From Rhizobium sp. SG_E_25_P2 (GTDB taxonomy: Bacteria > Pseudomonadota > Alphaproteobacteria > Rhizobiales > Rhizobiaceae), in contig NZ_JARXVM010000018.1 in assembly GCF_029892285.1 (NCBI RefSeq), positions 1 to 64,000 on the forward strand: DNA of 64,000 nt, written 5' to 3'. Below the pieces are notes generated by a model. The model made no database searches. It saw nothing but the letters and a program-made list of their open reading frames with translations, and was not told the DNA's origin. The position numbers and the translations under genes were made by a program. Positions 49,544 to 57,918 of this stretch are shown here, piece by piece; the stretch's first letter is position 1, and each line of letters begins with the position of its first letter.

Positions 49544-50692
49544 ATGGCCGATTTGAGCCGGCGCTACCCCTCGGTGGCGCATATGAAGGAAGAAGCCCGG
49601 ACGCGCATTCCGGGCTTCGCCTGGGAATACATGACCGGCGGGATCGGCCCTGAGGAGAATCTTAGGCGCAATGCCGACGATCTCCAGGCGGTGCAGCTCA
49701 TGCCGCGCTATCTGAATGGCGATGCCGATGTTCCCCTGTTCTCGACATCGCTGTTCGGCGCGCAACTGGATGCGCCGTTCGGCGTGGCGCCGATGGGGCT
49801 GAACGGCTTGATCTGGCCGGGCTGCGAAAAACCGATCGCCGACGCCGCGCGCGCGCATAACATCGTGCATGTGTTGTCGACGCATGCGACGCAATCGCTC
49901 GAAGACATGAAGCGGCATTCGGGCGCGAATGGCTGGTTCCAGCTCTATCCGCCCAACGATCCCGAGATGGAAAGCGATCTCATCCGCAAGGCGCGCGAAG
50001 CGGGCTATCAGGTGCTGGTCGTCACCGTCGATATTCCTGCGCCGACCCGGCGCGATCGCGACATTCGCAACGGGCTCTCGGTGCCGCCTGAGATCACGGC
50101 GCGGACCATTTCTCACGTTCTCACCCGACCGCGCTGGCTCATGCGGCTGGCGCAATACGGCATGCCGCATTTCCGTAATCTGGAACCCTATGCGCCGCCG
50201 GGGCTGAGCATCACCCAGCTCGGGACGTTTCTCGGCGAGATCCTCTCGGGCCACATCACTGCCGCCCGGCTCAAGCGCATTCGCGACCAATGGCCGGGAA
50301 AGCTCGTCGTCAAGGGCGTGCTCGATCCGGAGGAGGCTGCCAACTATATGGCCGCCGGCACCGACGGCGTTATCGTCTCCAATCATGGCGGACGGCAGCT
50401 TGACGCCGCGCCATCGTCTGCCGCCATGTTGCCAAAGATCCGGGCGCGGCTCGGAGCCGAAGCGCTGGTGATGGTCGATGGCGGCGTCCGCTCGGGCCTC
50501 GATATTGCCCGTATGATCGCTTTGGGTGCGGACTATGTCTTTCTCGGCAGGCCCTTCCTGTTCGCCGCGGCTGTCAGCGACGAGGGCCCGGCGCATCTCA
50601 TCGACGTGCTCAAGCAGGAACTGTTCGGCACGATGCAGCAGGTGGGGGCCGCAAAGCTTTCTGATCTTTCCTCTTTCCTCCATCATTCCTGA
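49544..50692 (+). CDS. FMN-dependent alpha-hydroxy-acid oxidase/dehydrogenase (LldD family)
   Basis: A 382 aa flavoenzyme that oxidises (S)-2-hydroxy acids to 2-oxo acids. The TIM-barrel FMN motifs are clear: FGVAPMGLNGLIWP, LVVKGVLDPEEAANYMAAG with the catalytic lysine, and the histidine/arginine motif SNHGGRQLD near residue 288. It starts 17 bases after the dimethylargininase-like gene with a GGAAGG ribosome-binding site. In this context its substrate could be a hydroxy acid derived from arginine, which is inference; lactate or glycolate are alternatives. Confidence 0.9.
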   Translation: MADLSRRYPSVAHMKEEARTRIPGFAWEYMTGGIGPEENLRRNADDLQAVQLMPRYLNGDADVPLFSTSLFGAQLDAPFGVAPMGLNGLIWPGCEKPIADAARAHNIVHVLSTHATQSLEDMKRHSGANGWFQLYPPNDPEMESDLIRKAREAGYQVLVVTVDIPAPTRRDRDIRNGLSVPPEITARTISHVLTRPRWLMRLAQYGMPHFRNLEPYAPPGLSITQLGTFLGEILSGHITAARLKRIRDQWPGKLVVKGVLDPEEAANYMAAGTDGVIVSNHGGRQLDAAPSSAAMLPKIRARLGAEALVMVDGGVRSGLDIARMIALGADYVFLGRPFLFAAAVSDEGPAHLIDVLKQELFGTMQQVGAAKLSDLSSFLHHS

Positions 50693-50699
50693 GACTGAC

Positions 50700-52097
50700 A
50701 TGATCCAGCCGACCGACCCATTGCTGCAGGCTCTTCTCGATGCGCTGGGGGAGGACGTGGTGTTCATCGGCGAACGGATTCCGGCCAAAGCCAAATCGGA
50801 TGAAAGCCGCACCGGCCATGCGATGCCAACGATCTATCTCCGGCCGCGCAGGGTGTCCGACGTGTCGGAGGCGCTGCGTCTCTGCAACGCGGCGCGGCGG
50901 CCAGTCACCATTCAAGGCGGCATGACTGGTCTTGCCGGCGGCGCCAATCCTGATGCCGGAGATGTGGCGTTGTCGCTCGATCGTCTGGCCGGCGTCGAGG
51001 AGGTCGACCGCGACGCCGGCGCGATGACGGTATGGGCGGGGACGGTGCTGGAGACGGCGCAGAAGGCGGCGGAAGAGGCCGGCTTTCTGCTGCCGATCGA
51101 TCTCGGCGCGCGGGGCTCCTGCCAGATCGGCGGCAATCTGGCCAACAATGCCGGCGGCATCCGCGTCATTTCGCATGGCGTGACGCGCGACAATGTGCTC
51201 GGTCTCGAAGCCGTGCTTGCCGATGGAACGGTGATCTCCTCGCTCAACAAGATGCAGAAGAACAATACCGGCTATGACCTCAAGCAATTGTTCATCGGCT
51301 CGGAAGGCACGCTCGGCGTCATTACGCGGGCGGTTCTGAAGCTCAAGCCGCTGGGCGACGGCCGCGAGACCTGCCTTTGCGTGGTTGAAAGTTATGAGGC
51401 GGCTGTGGCGCTGTTGCACGCGGCGCGCAAAGGCATAGCAGGCTTGTCGGCCTATGAGGTGATGTGGCGGACTTTCTTCGACTTCAGCTCGAAGGCTGAA
51501 GGGCTGCGCTTTTTCGAACAGGACCCGCCTTTTGTCGTGCTGATCGAGCAATCCGGCGCGGCGTCCATTGAAGGCTTTCTCGAAGCCGCTTTCGAACAGG
51601 AACTGATTTCGGATGCGGTGATCGCACAGTCGGAGAAGCAGCGGCTGGATTTCTGGAAAGTGCGCGAGGGCTATGCGCTCGATCATCTGCCTGACCTCAT
51701 GAATTACGACGTCAGCCTGCCTATCGGCGATCTCGACACCTATGCCCGCGCTGTGACCGACGAGATCCTTGCCGCCTATCCAGACGCGCATGTCTCGGTC
51801 TTCGGTCATATGGGCGACAGCAATATCCATCTCTGCATTTCGGTGGGCAAGGCTGGCGACATCGAGCATGATGCAGTGGACGCGATCGTTTATGATCATG
51901 TTCGCCGCCACAAGGGCGCGGTTTCAGCCGAGCATGGTATTGGAAGGCTGAAGCGCGCCTATCTCGGCCATAGCCGCAGCCCCGAGGAAATCGCCCTGAT
52001 GCGGGCGATCAAGACGGCGCTGGATCCGCACTGCATCCTCAATCCGGAACGAATTTTTCCGACTTCGCGACATCCAGACGTCGTCGCGGAGGCCTGA
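50700..52097 (+). CDS. FAD-linked 2-hydroxyacid dehydrogenase (GlcD/D-LDH family)
   Basis: A 465 aa VAO-type flavoenzyme, oxidising (R)-2-hydroxy acids. The FAD-binding PCMH domain (about 35-215) has GGMTGLAGGANPDAG and GSCQIGGNLANNAGG, and the C-terminal cap ends with GDSNIHLCIS and SAEHGIGRLKR, typical of the family. It begins 7 bases after the FMN oxidase stop, so the two oxidases of opposite expected stereochemistry are co-expressed. A short hairpin without U-tract follows at 52100-52117. Confidence 0.9.
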   Translation: MIQPTDPLLQALLDALGEDVVFIGERIPAKAKSDESRTGHAMPTIYLRPRRVSDVSEALRLCNAARRPVTIQGGMTGLAGGANPDAGDVALSLDRLAGVEEVDRDAGAMTVWAGTVLETAQKAAEEAGFLLPIDLGARGSCQIGGNLANNAGGIRVISHGVTRDNVLGLEAVLADGTVISSLNKMQKNNTGYDLKQLFIGSEGTLGVITRAVLKLKPLGDGRETCLCVVESYEAAVALLHAARKGIAGLSAYEVMWRTFFDFSSKAEGLRFFEQDPPFVVLIEQSGAASIEGFLEAAFEQELISDAVIAQSEKQRLDFWKVREGYALDHLPDLMNYDVSLPIGDLDTYARAVTDEILAAYPDAHVSVFGHMGDSNIHLCISVGKAGDIEHDAVDAIVYDHVRRHKGAVSAEHGIGRLKRAYLGHSRSPEEIALMRAIKTALDPHCILNPERIFPTSRHPDVVAEA

Positions 52098-52170
52098 CCG
52101 ATGGCGTCGGCGCCATCGCCATCGCCATCGCCTGTGATTGGGTTCGACGCAAATGTCGGAATGGTCGCTA

Positions 52171-53010
52171 TCAACGCGTCCGCTCGTAAAATTCCCGCCC
52201 GAACTTTTTGATGAGAAACTGCTTGGCGGGATCGGTTTGTTTGGCCAGTTTCGCGACGACCCAATCCGGGATGTCGATGCTCTGGCTTACATTCACTTTC
52301 TCTTCCGCCGCAGCATAGTCAACGAACCGGGAGGCGCCGATAAAATCCTCGATCTTCTCAAGCAGACCTTTGGGCTCGCTCTTGATTTGAGCGAATGGCA
52401 GGCAAAGCATTCGGTCCTGCCCCACCGCATCGATCCAGTTGGGAATGCTGAGGTGATAAAGGCCTCGCGGATCCCTGTTGATCTGTTTTAGCAAGTGCAG
52501 CCAGTTTTTCTCGCTGACTGAAGTTAATTTGCGCCGTTCAACAGTCATTCTTATTTGCGAAACCGCGCGCGCAAGCGGATCGCGAATAATCAAAATGAAC
52601 TTTGCGTCTTTCAGCATTCTTGCTGCATTCTCGACCTTCGCCTTATCCATATCCAGATAAGCAGGTGTAATTTCTCCTGAAATTTTCTCTCGTGCAGTCT
52701 TGTGATTGAATATCCTCCGATACCAATCCTCGGTTAGGAAATCATATTGCGTAAGGGATATTAAATATCCCAACTGGTAGTTGTATGTATCACTATCAAT
52801 TGTTTTTAAACGTTTTTTATAGGCCGCGGCAATCGCTTTGTATCTTTGTAGATTGTTCGAGAGCCCAATTTTCTTTTCTAAAGATCTATCGAAAAAGTGT
52901 ATTTCTTTAATGGGCGGCAGCCACACATCCGGGTGTTGCTTCAGCATATGGTGCAGCCATGTGGTGCCTGCTTTCTGTGCTCCTATGCATAGAAAGTTTG
53001 GAGTTCCCAT
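52171..53010 (-). CDS. Sulfotransferase family protein, AT-rich
   Basis: A 279 aa PAPS-dependent sulfotransferase. The 5'-phosphosulfate loop GAQKAGTTWLHHML (10-23) and the 3'-phosphate-binding region IIRDPLARAVSQ (near 141-152) are intact, so it is probably active; the acceptor could be a polysaccharide, Nod-factor-like molecule or other metabolite. Its codons are markedly more AT-rich than the neighbours', and it is followed upstream by an AT-rich gene-free stretch, indicating recent transfer. It stands alone with a GAGGAAT ribosome-binding site. The 3' end is convergent with the GlcD-like gene. Confidence 0.85.
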   Translation of the reverse strand: MGTPNFLCIGAQKAGTTWLHHMLKQHPDVWLPPIKEIHFFDRSLEKKIGLSNNLQRYKAIAAAYKKRLKTIDSDTYNYQLGYLISLTQYDFLTEDWYRRIFNHKTAREKISGEITPAYLDMDKAKVENAARMLKDAKFILIIRDPLARAVSQIRMTVERRKLTSVSEKNWLHLLKQINRDPRGLYHLSIPNWIDAVGQDRMLCLPFAQIKSEPKGLLEKIEDFIGASRFVDYAAAEEKVNVSQSIDIPDWVVAKLAKQTDPAKQFLIKKFGREFYERTR

Positions 53011-53851
53011 AAGTCATTCCTCGTATGCTCAGATATCCGTAGGCGAGAAGATTTCAACCAATAAAAAAATAGTCAAATACTAATTTTAAGTCATGTATAT
53101 AATTAAATTATACTAACGAGTATTTTGGTATACGAAATGGAGAACAAAATATCATAAACTTGGAAAAAGTTGTTGTCGAGCATAACCGTTATACGCGTAT
53201 TGATATCCGAAAAATTGATTCAGTGAAAATATTATGGATTTATAAATACGCCTGTTGCGGATTTTAAATCTGCTTGAGAGGTGGGGTTGCACTTCCCGGT
53301 TGCGTTTCGTGATGAGGACTAAATCCGGCAACGAGTGTAAATCATCTAGGTCAGGCTCAAAGGTGACCAGACGTGATGTGTTTCGACCGCAAGAAACAAA
53401 TCTGTTGCATCTTTAGTTCCGGCGCGAGGCATGATTTTTTGTGATCGCGCATCGAGTAATCTAAACCTTTTTACTCTCCTTTGTGGGCTGGCTGACACAG
53501 CCGCAATGTGGATGGAAATGCCGTTGACGCGAATCACACGCGCCCAAACCACCTCCCCGGAATTTTCGGATGGGCATAAGGACCGGGCCAAAGCGGCTCT
53601 TTTCCGAGCTTATGGTTCGGGTTGGCCGGGAGTGGAAATGCGGCCTGGCCCCGTTCTTTCGATGAGTGAAAGCGGGCCGGAATGCGGTGCGTTCGAGGTA
53701 GATGACGAGCAAATTGGCAAAAATTTGCTGACGATCGGCGTGCCGGGGTTTGGCCTTTCCAGCCCCAACCGAAAAAAGATACCGGACGGGGCCTCAAAAA
53801 CGGTCGCGCAAGAAAATTGAACGCCGGATCAATGGCGATCCGCGCAACTTT
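53011..53851. other. 841-base region without a recognisable gene
   Basis: The left part (to about 53240) is strongly AT-rich and contains the promoter area of the sulfotransferase gene and a palindrome ATACGCGTAT at 53191-53200. The right part is GC-rich but holds only short overlapping open frames on both strands with no domain, ribosome-binding site or family resemblance. It may be decayed DNA next to a transferred gene. Confidence 0.5.
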
Positions 53852-54658
53852 CTAATACCAATCGCCGCGCTCCGCTTCGATCGGCATCAGCGACGGCGCG
53901 CGATGCATAAAAGCGTCATTGTGGATGATGGTCTGCTCTTCTGTGAGATGAACGACCGCATAGGCTGGCGGCTCGTCGCTATAGACCGTCGGCACTGATC
54001 CGCCCACCAGTGGCAGTTGGTGATTGGTCGAGGGCAGGGCGGAGTAGCCGATACCGCGCCAGACGCCGGAGACGGCGCGGTGGCCGTGACCAAAGAAGAT
54101 ATGCCGGACATCATAGCCGGAGAGTATGCCTGCGAAATCCTCGGGATCATCGAGCATGATCTTGTCCATCAGCGGATGGGCTATGCCGAAAGGCGGGTGA
54201 TGCATGAAGAGATAGACCGGCTTGCCGTCGGCCGCATCCAGTTGTTCGGCCAGCCATTCGCGCCGCGCCGGGCAATAGAGGCCGGCCGACGATGGCGGTC
54301 CCTTGAGCGTGTCGAGGAACAGCAGCGTCCGCCCGTCCGCCTCGATGGCGAACTGGACGAAGCCGTTTTCATCCACGGGGCGGTCGGAGAACACGGCGCG
54401 GAAATTCGCCCTGTTGTCATGATTGCCGAGAATGAGATGGCAGGGCAGGGGGAAACGCGCGAGCCGCTCCTTGAGCCTTTGGTAGGACGCTTCATCGCCC
54501 TTGTCGGTAAGGTCGCCAGTGATGGACACGAAGGCGGCGTCGGCGTGATGCGCCTCGATATCGACGAGACAAGCCTCGAACCGTTCGAAGGGATCGAGAC
54601 CCCAGAGCGCGCCTCCCTCAGGGAGAATATGAAGATCGGTGACGTGGATGAACTTCAT
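53852..54658 (-). CDS. Calcineurin-like phosphodiesterase (CpdA-like)
   Basis: A 268 aa class III phosphodiesterase-type enzyme. All metal motifs are present from the start: VTDLHI (6-11), ITGDLTDKG, LGNHDNR, MHHPPFG and FGHGHRA. This layout matches CpdA-type enzymes that hydrolyse cyclic nucleotides or glycerophosphodiesters; the substrate is not settled here. No signal peptide is visible. A RIME-like repeat follows about 95 bases upstream of its start. Confidence 0.85.
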   Translation of the reverse strand: MKFIHVTDLHILPEGGALWGLDPFERFEACLVDIEAHHADAAFVSITGDLTDKGDEASYQRLKERLARFPLPCHLILGNHDNRANFRAVFSDRPVDENGFVQFAIEADGRTLLFLDTLKGPPSSAGLYCPARREWLAEQLDAADGKPVYLFMHHPPFGIAHPLMDKIMLDDPEDFAGILSGYDVRHIFFGHGHRAVSGVWRGIGYSALPSTNHQLPLVGGSVPTVYSDEPPAYAVVHLTEEQTIIHNDAFMHRAPSLMPIEAERGDWY

Positions 54659-54751
54659 GTGCGTCTCCCGTGTCAGGCTTGCGTGTGGGTAGCGGATGTA
54701 GGCGTCAGGGATGTGACAGGCGGGACTGGCTCAGGCTGGCGGGCGTGCGAG

Positions 54752-54880
54752 GCCCCTCATCCCCCTGCCGGGACCTTCTCCCCGCGCATGCGGGGAGAAG
54801 GAGGCTGTGGCAAGGTGCGCGCTCTATGGCCCTTCGCCCCGCTATTGCGGGGAGAAGGTGGCGGCAGCCGGATGAGGGGC
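54752..54880. repeat. RIME-like rhizobial palindromic repeat, copy 2
   Basis: A 129-base element inverted relative to copy 1 at 43447-43573: its first arm GCCCCTCATCCCCCTGCCGG matches the reverse complement of copy 1's end, and its last arm ends GGCGGCAGCCGGATGAGGGGC-like. Two internal hairpins are conserved; the central spacer differs. It lies between the phosphodiesterase and aminotransferase genes, where it may act as a transcript end for the aminotransferase. Confidence 0.85.
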
Positions 54881-54897
54881 CAGCCGCAACTTTGCTC

Positions 54898-56256
54898 TTA
54901 CTTCCACTCTTTCCAGGCCGCATCCAGCGCAGCCTTCAGCGTCTTGGCCATGAAGTCCACTTCCTCTTCGGTGATGATCAGCGGCGGCGAGGCCAGCATG
55001 CGGTCCCCGGTGGCGCGCAGGATCAGGCCGTTTTCGACGCAGTGATTGCGCACCCAGGTGCCGATTGCGTCGGGTTTTTCGAAGCGCTCGCGGGTCTTTT
55101 TGTCCTTGGCCATCTGCAGGCCGGCCATCAAGCCAACAGCCTGGGTTTCGCCGACGAGATCGTGATCAGTGAAAGCATGCCAGGCCTTGGCGAAATAGGG
55201 GCCGATGTCGTCGCGCACGCGCTCGACCAGCTTTTCCTCTTCAATAATGCGGAGATTTTCAAGCGCGGCGACGGCGCAAACCGGATGGCCGGAATAGGTG
55301 TAGCCGTGGTTGAAATCGGTCTGCATGATCACACTTGCGACGCGGTCGCTGACAAGGACGCCGCCGACGGGCAGGTAGCCCGAGGACAGGCCCTTGGCGA
55401 CCGGCGCCATATCCGGCTCGAAGCCGAAATGCTGATGGCCGAACCAGCTGCCGGTGCGGCCGAAGCCGCAGATGACTTCATCGGCCACCAGCAGGATGTC
55501 GCGCTCCTTGCAGATGCGGGCGATTTCGGGCCAGTAGGTCGAGGGCGGCACGATGACGCCGCCAGCGCCCTGGATCGGTTCGGCGACGAAGGCCGCGACA
55601 TTTTCCGCGCCCAATTCGTCGAGCTTGGCTTCGAGTTCGCGGGCGACCGTCACGCCGAACTCTTCCGGCGTGAGATCGGCGCCCTCCGCATACCAGTAGG
55701 GCTGGCCGATATGGTGGATCTTCTCAATCGGCAGCGAGCCCTGCTCATGCATGTATTTCATGCCGCCGAGGCTGGCGCCGGCGACGGTGGAGCCGTGATA
55801 GCCGTTGCGGCGGGAGATGAAATGGGTCTTTTCCGGCTTGCCGAGCGCCGCCCAGTAGACGCGCGCCATGCGGAACCAGGTGTCGGTGGCTTCCGAGCCG
55901 GAATTGGTGAAGAAGACATGGTTGATGTTGGGGCCGGCATGGGCCGTCACCTTCTGCGCCAAGAGCGCGGTCGGCGGCGTCGTGGTGCCAAAGAAGGTGT
56001 TGTAATAGGGCAGTTCGTCCATCTGCGCCCGCACGGCGTCGGCGATCTCGGTGCGGCCATAGCCGATATTGACGCACCACAGGCCGGCGAAAGCGTCGAG
56101 ATAGCGCTTGCCGTTGGTGTCGATGATGGTCGATCCCTCGCCGCGGGCGATCACGCGGGAGCCGGCCTCGTTCAGCTTCTTCATATCCGAGAAGGGATGG
56201 ATATGGTGGGCGGCGTCGATGGCGGCGATGTTGGAGAGCGCGGCGGTTCTGGTCAT
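54898..56256 (-). CDS. Class III aminotransferase (putrescine/omega-amino acid:pyruvate, SpuC-like)
   Basis: A 452 aa PLP-dependent omega-aminotransferase. The aromatic N-terminal stretch IHPFSDMKKLNEAGSRVI, NSGSEATDTWFRMAR (PLP phosphate binding), LVADEVICGFGRTG (aspartate to PLP) and the lysine region PVAKGLSSGYLP are all present. Similarity to SpuC-type putrescine:pyruvate transaminases and the neighbouring polyamine genes suggest putrescine or a related amine. The ATG at 56256 follows AAGGGGGAA; longer starts run into the divergent control region. It is transcribed away from the glutamine-synthetase-like gene. Confidence 0.88.
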   Translation of the reverse strand: MTRTAALSNIAAIDAAHHIHPFSDMKKLNEAGSRVIARGEGSTIIDTNGKRYLDAFAGLWCVNIGYGRTEIADAVRAQMDELPYYNTFFGTTTPPTALLAQKVTAHAGPNINHVFFTNSGSEATDTWFRMARVYWAALGKPEKTHFISRRNGYHGSTVAGASLGGMKYMHEQGSLPIEKIHHIGQPYWYAEGADLTPEEFGVTVARELEAKLDELGAENVAAFVAEPIQGAGGVIVPPSTYWPEIARICKERDILLVADEVICGFGRTGSWFGHQHFGFEPDMAPVAKGLSSGYLPVGGVLVSDRVASVIMQTDFNHGYTYSGHPVCAVAALENLRIIEEEKLVERVRDDIGPYFAKAWHAFTDHDLVGETQAVGLMAGLQMAKDKKTRERFEKPDAIGTWVRNHCVENGLILRATGDRMLASPPLIITEEEVDFMAKTLKAALDAAWKEWK

Positions 56257-56450
56257 GTCATTCCCCCTTGCCGCAGAAAGCCCTCCCGGCTCCGGAGGGA
56301 TGCAAGGCGGGGCATGCGGCGGTTTTGCCTGATTGAAAGGCGACGTGTTATCAGCTACCAAATTGGCCTGACTTCCCGATTTTGGCAAGAGATCTCCGGC
56401 TTTTTGCCCGTTTTGCCAGACAAACCTGCTCAGCGAGGCCCAATTCCATC
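56257..56450. promoter_or_regulatory. Divergent promoter region with repeated TTTTGCC motifs
   Basis: This 194-base region lies between the divergent aminotransferase and glutamine-synthetase-like genes. The heptamer TTTTGCC occurs at 56323-56329, 56402-56408 and 56411-56417, with a TTTTGGC variant at 56380-56386. A hairpin built on CCCTCC/GGAGGG lies at 56281-56299 in the aminotransferase leader. The spaced repeats may be operator sites for a polyamine-responsive regulator not in this window. Confidence 0.45.
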
Positions 56451-57809
56451 ATGACATCATCCAGACCGGACGCCGGCACTTCGAACCCCGCGACGCCGCC
56501 GCGCATCGAAATCCTTCTGGTCGACATGAATGGCCGCCTGCGCGGCAAGCAGATCCCGATCGAGGCCGAAGACAAGGTCTGGAAAGGCGCCGTGCGGCTG
56601 CCCGCCTCCACGCAATCGCTCGACATCTGGGGCGATGACAATGACGATCTGACCCAGATCTCGTTGACACTCGGCGATCCCGACGGCGCCGTCATCGCCG
56701 ACCGCGCCAGTCATCGGCCAATGCCCTGGGCGCCGAAGGGATCGAGCCAGACGCTCGCCACCATGCATACGCTCTCAGGCGCGCCGCATTTCTGCGATCC
56801 GCGCGCCAAGCTGGCTGCGATCCTCGAGCGCTTCAAGGACAAGGGCCTGACGCCTGTGGTGGCCACCGAGCTCGAATTCTACGTGATGGAGGGATCGAGC
56901 CGCGAAACCGGCGTGCCCATGCCGCCGTCGATCCTTACCTGCAAGGGCGTGCCCAACGGCTTCCAGCTCTACGAGATGGACGCGGTCGACAGCATGCAGC
57001 CCTATCTCGATCTCGTGCGCGCTTATTGCGCCGAGATGGGCCTGCCGGCCGACGCCACCACGGCGGAATTCGGCGCTGGCCAGTATGAGATCAACCTCAA
57101 CCACAAGGCCGACGCCATGGCGGCGGCCGATGACTGCATCTATCTCAAGCGGGTGGTCGAGCAGGCGGCGCGCAAGATGGGGCTCAAATCCACCTGCATG
57201 GCCAAGCCCTATTCCGACCAAGCCGGCTCCGGCCTGCATGTGCATGCGAGCCTGATCGACAAGGACGGCCGCAATGTGCTGGACGCCAAGGGCGGCGAGC
57301 CTACCCTGCTCAAATCCGTCACCGCCGGCATGCTGAAGACCATGCGTGAAAGCCAGTTGCTGTTTGCGCCCTTCGCCAATTCCTATCGCCGATTCCAGCC
57401 GAGTTCGTTCGCGCCTGTCGATATCGACTGGGGCTTCAGCCATCGCGGCACCGCCGTGCGCATTCCGGAAAAGGATGGGCCGGGCGCGCGCGTCGAGCAT
57501 CGGGTTGCCGGCGCCGACGCCAATCCCTATTTTCTGCTGACCGCCATTCTCGGCGGCATGCTGCTTGGTCTGGACGAGACGCTCGATCCCGGTCCGGCGA
57601 CTTCGCCGGAAGGCGGTCCTGAAAATCCCGAGCGTTTGACGCATGACTTCCTGACAGCGGTCGAGGCTTTCGCGTCCTCCGCCTTCATTGGCGACATTCT
57701 CGGACGCGATTACCAGAAGCTCTATGCCGACACCAAGCGCAAGGAAGCGCTCACCTTTCTTCGCACCGTCTCCGACTTCGACTACCGCACTTATCTGCCG
57801 CGGATTTGA
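56451..57809 (+). CDS. Glutamine synthetase family protein, probable gamma-glutamylputrescine synthetase
   Basis: A 452 aa ligase of the glutamine-synthetase fold. Metal and catalytic motifs are visible: E140/E142 in ATELEFYVME, AEFGAGQYEINLN, GSGLHVHASL and ANSYRRFQPSSFAP. The protein is closer to PuuA-type gamma-glutamylpolyamine synthetases than to nitrogen-assimilating GlnA, judged by its context (aminotransferase, polyamine importer) and its N-terminus IEILLVDMNGRLRGKQIP. The ATG at 56451 aligns with the family. A hairpin terminator follows. Confidence 0.85.
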   Translation: MTSSRPDAGTSNPATPPRIEILLVDMNGRLRGKQIPIEAEDKVWKGAVRLPASTQSLDIWGDDNDDLTQISLTLGDPDGAVIADRASHRPMPWAPKGSSQTLATMHTLSGAPHFCDPRAKLAAILERFKDKGLTPVVATELEFYVMEGSSRETGVPMPPSILTCKGVPNGFQLYEMDAVDSMQPYLDLVRAYCAEMGLPADATTAEFGAGQYEINLNHKADAMAAADDCIYLKRVVEQAARKMGLKSTCMAKPYSDQAGSGLHVHASLIDKDGRNVLDAKGGEPTLLKSVTAGMLKTMRESQLLFAPFANSYRRFQPSSFAPVDIDWGFSHRGTAVRIPEKDGPGARVEHRVAGADANPYFLLTAILGGMLLGLDETLDPGPATSPEGGPENPERLTHDFLTAVEAFASSAFIGDILGRDYQKLYADTKRKEALTFLRTVSDFDYRTYLPRI

Positions 57810-57834
57810 GAGGTCTGAGCCCCGATCTTTTTTA

Positions 57835-57868
57835 GGCGTGCGCCCTCTGGCGCGCGCCTGTGGTTTTT
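57835..57868 (+). terminator. Terminator-like hairpin after the glutamine-synthetase-like gene
   Basis: GGCGTGCGCC (57835-57844), loop CTCT and GGCGCGCGCC (57849-57858) form a 10-bp stem with one G-U pair, followed by TGTGGTTTTT. The U-tract begins four bases after the stem, so it may be an imperfect terminator. Confidence 0.6.
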
Positions 57869-57918
57869 ATGGGGATCTGCTAAGCCTAACCAGAATCAGC
57901 CAGCCTTCGGAGTCGCTC

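Noticed and set aside
52100-52117. Hairpin GATGGCG-TCGG-CGCCATC after the GlcD-like gene as a terminator
   Set aside because: No U-tract on either strand; the following GCCATC repeats are short-period sequence only.
53431-53820. Open frame of 129 codons on the plus strand, with overlapping shorter frames on the minus strand
   Set aside because: No ribosome-binding site, no recognisable domain, and comparable open frames on both strands of the same stretch. Treated as non-coding.
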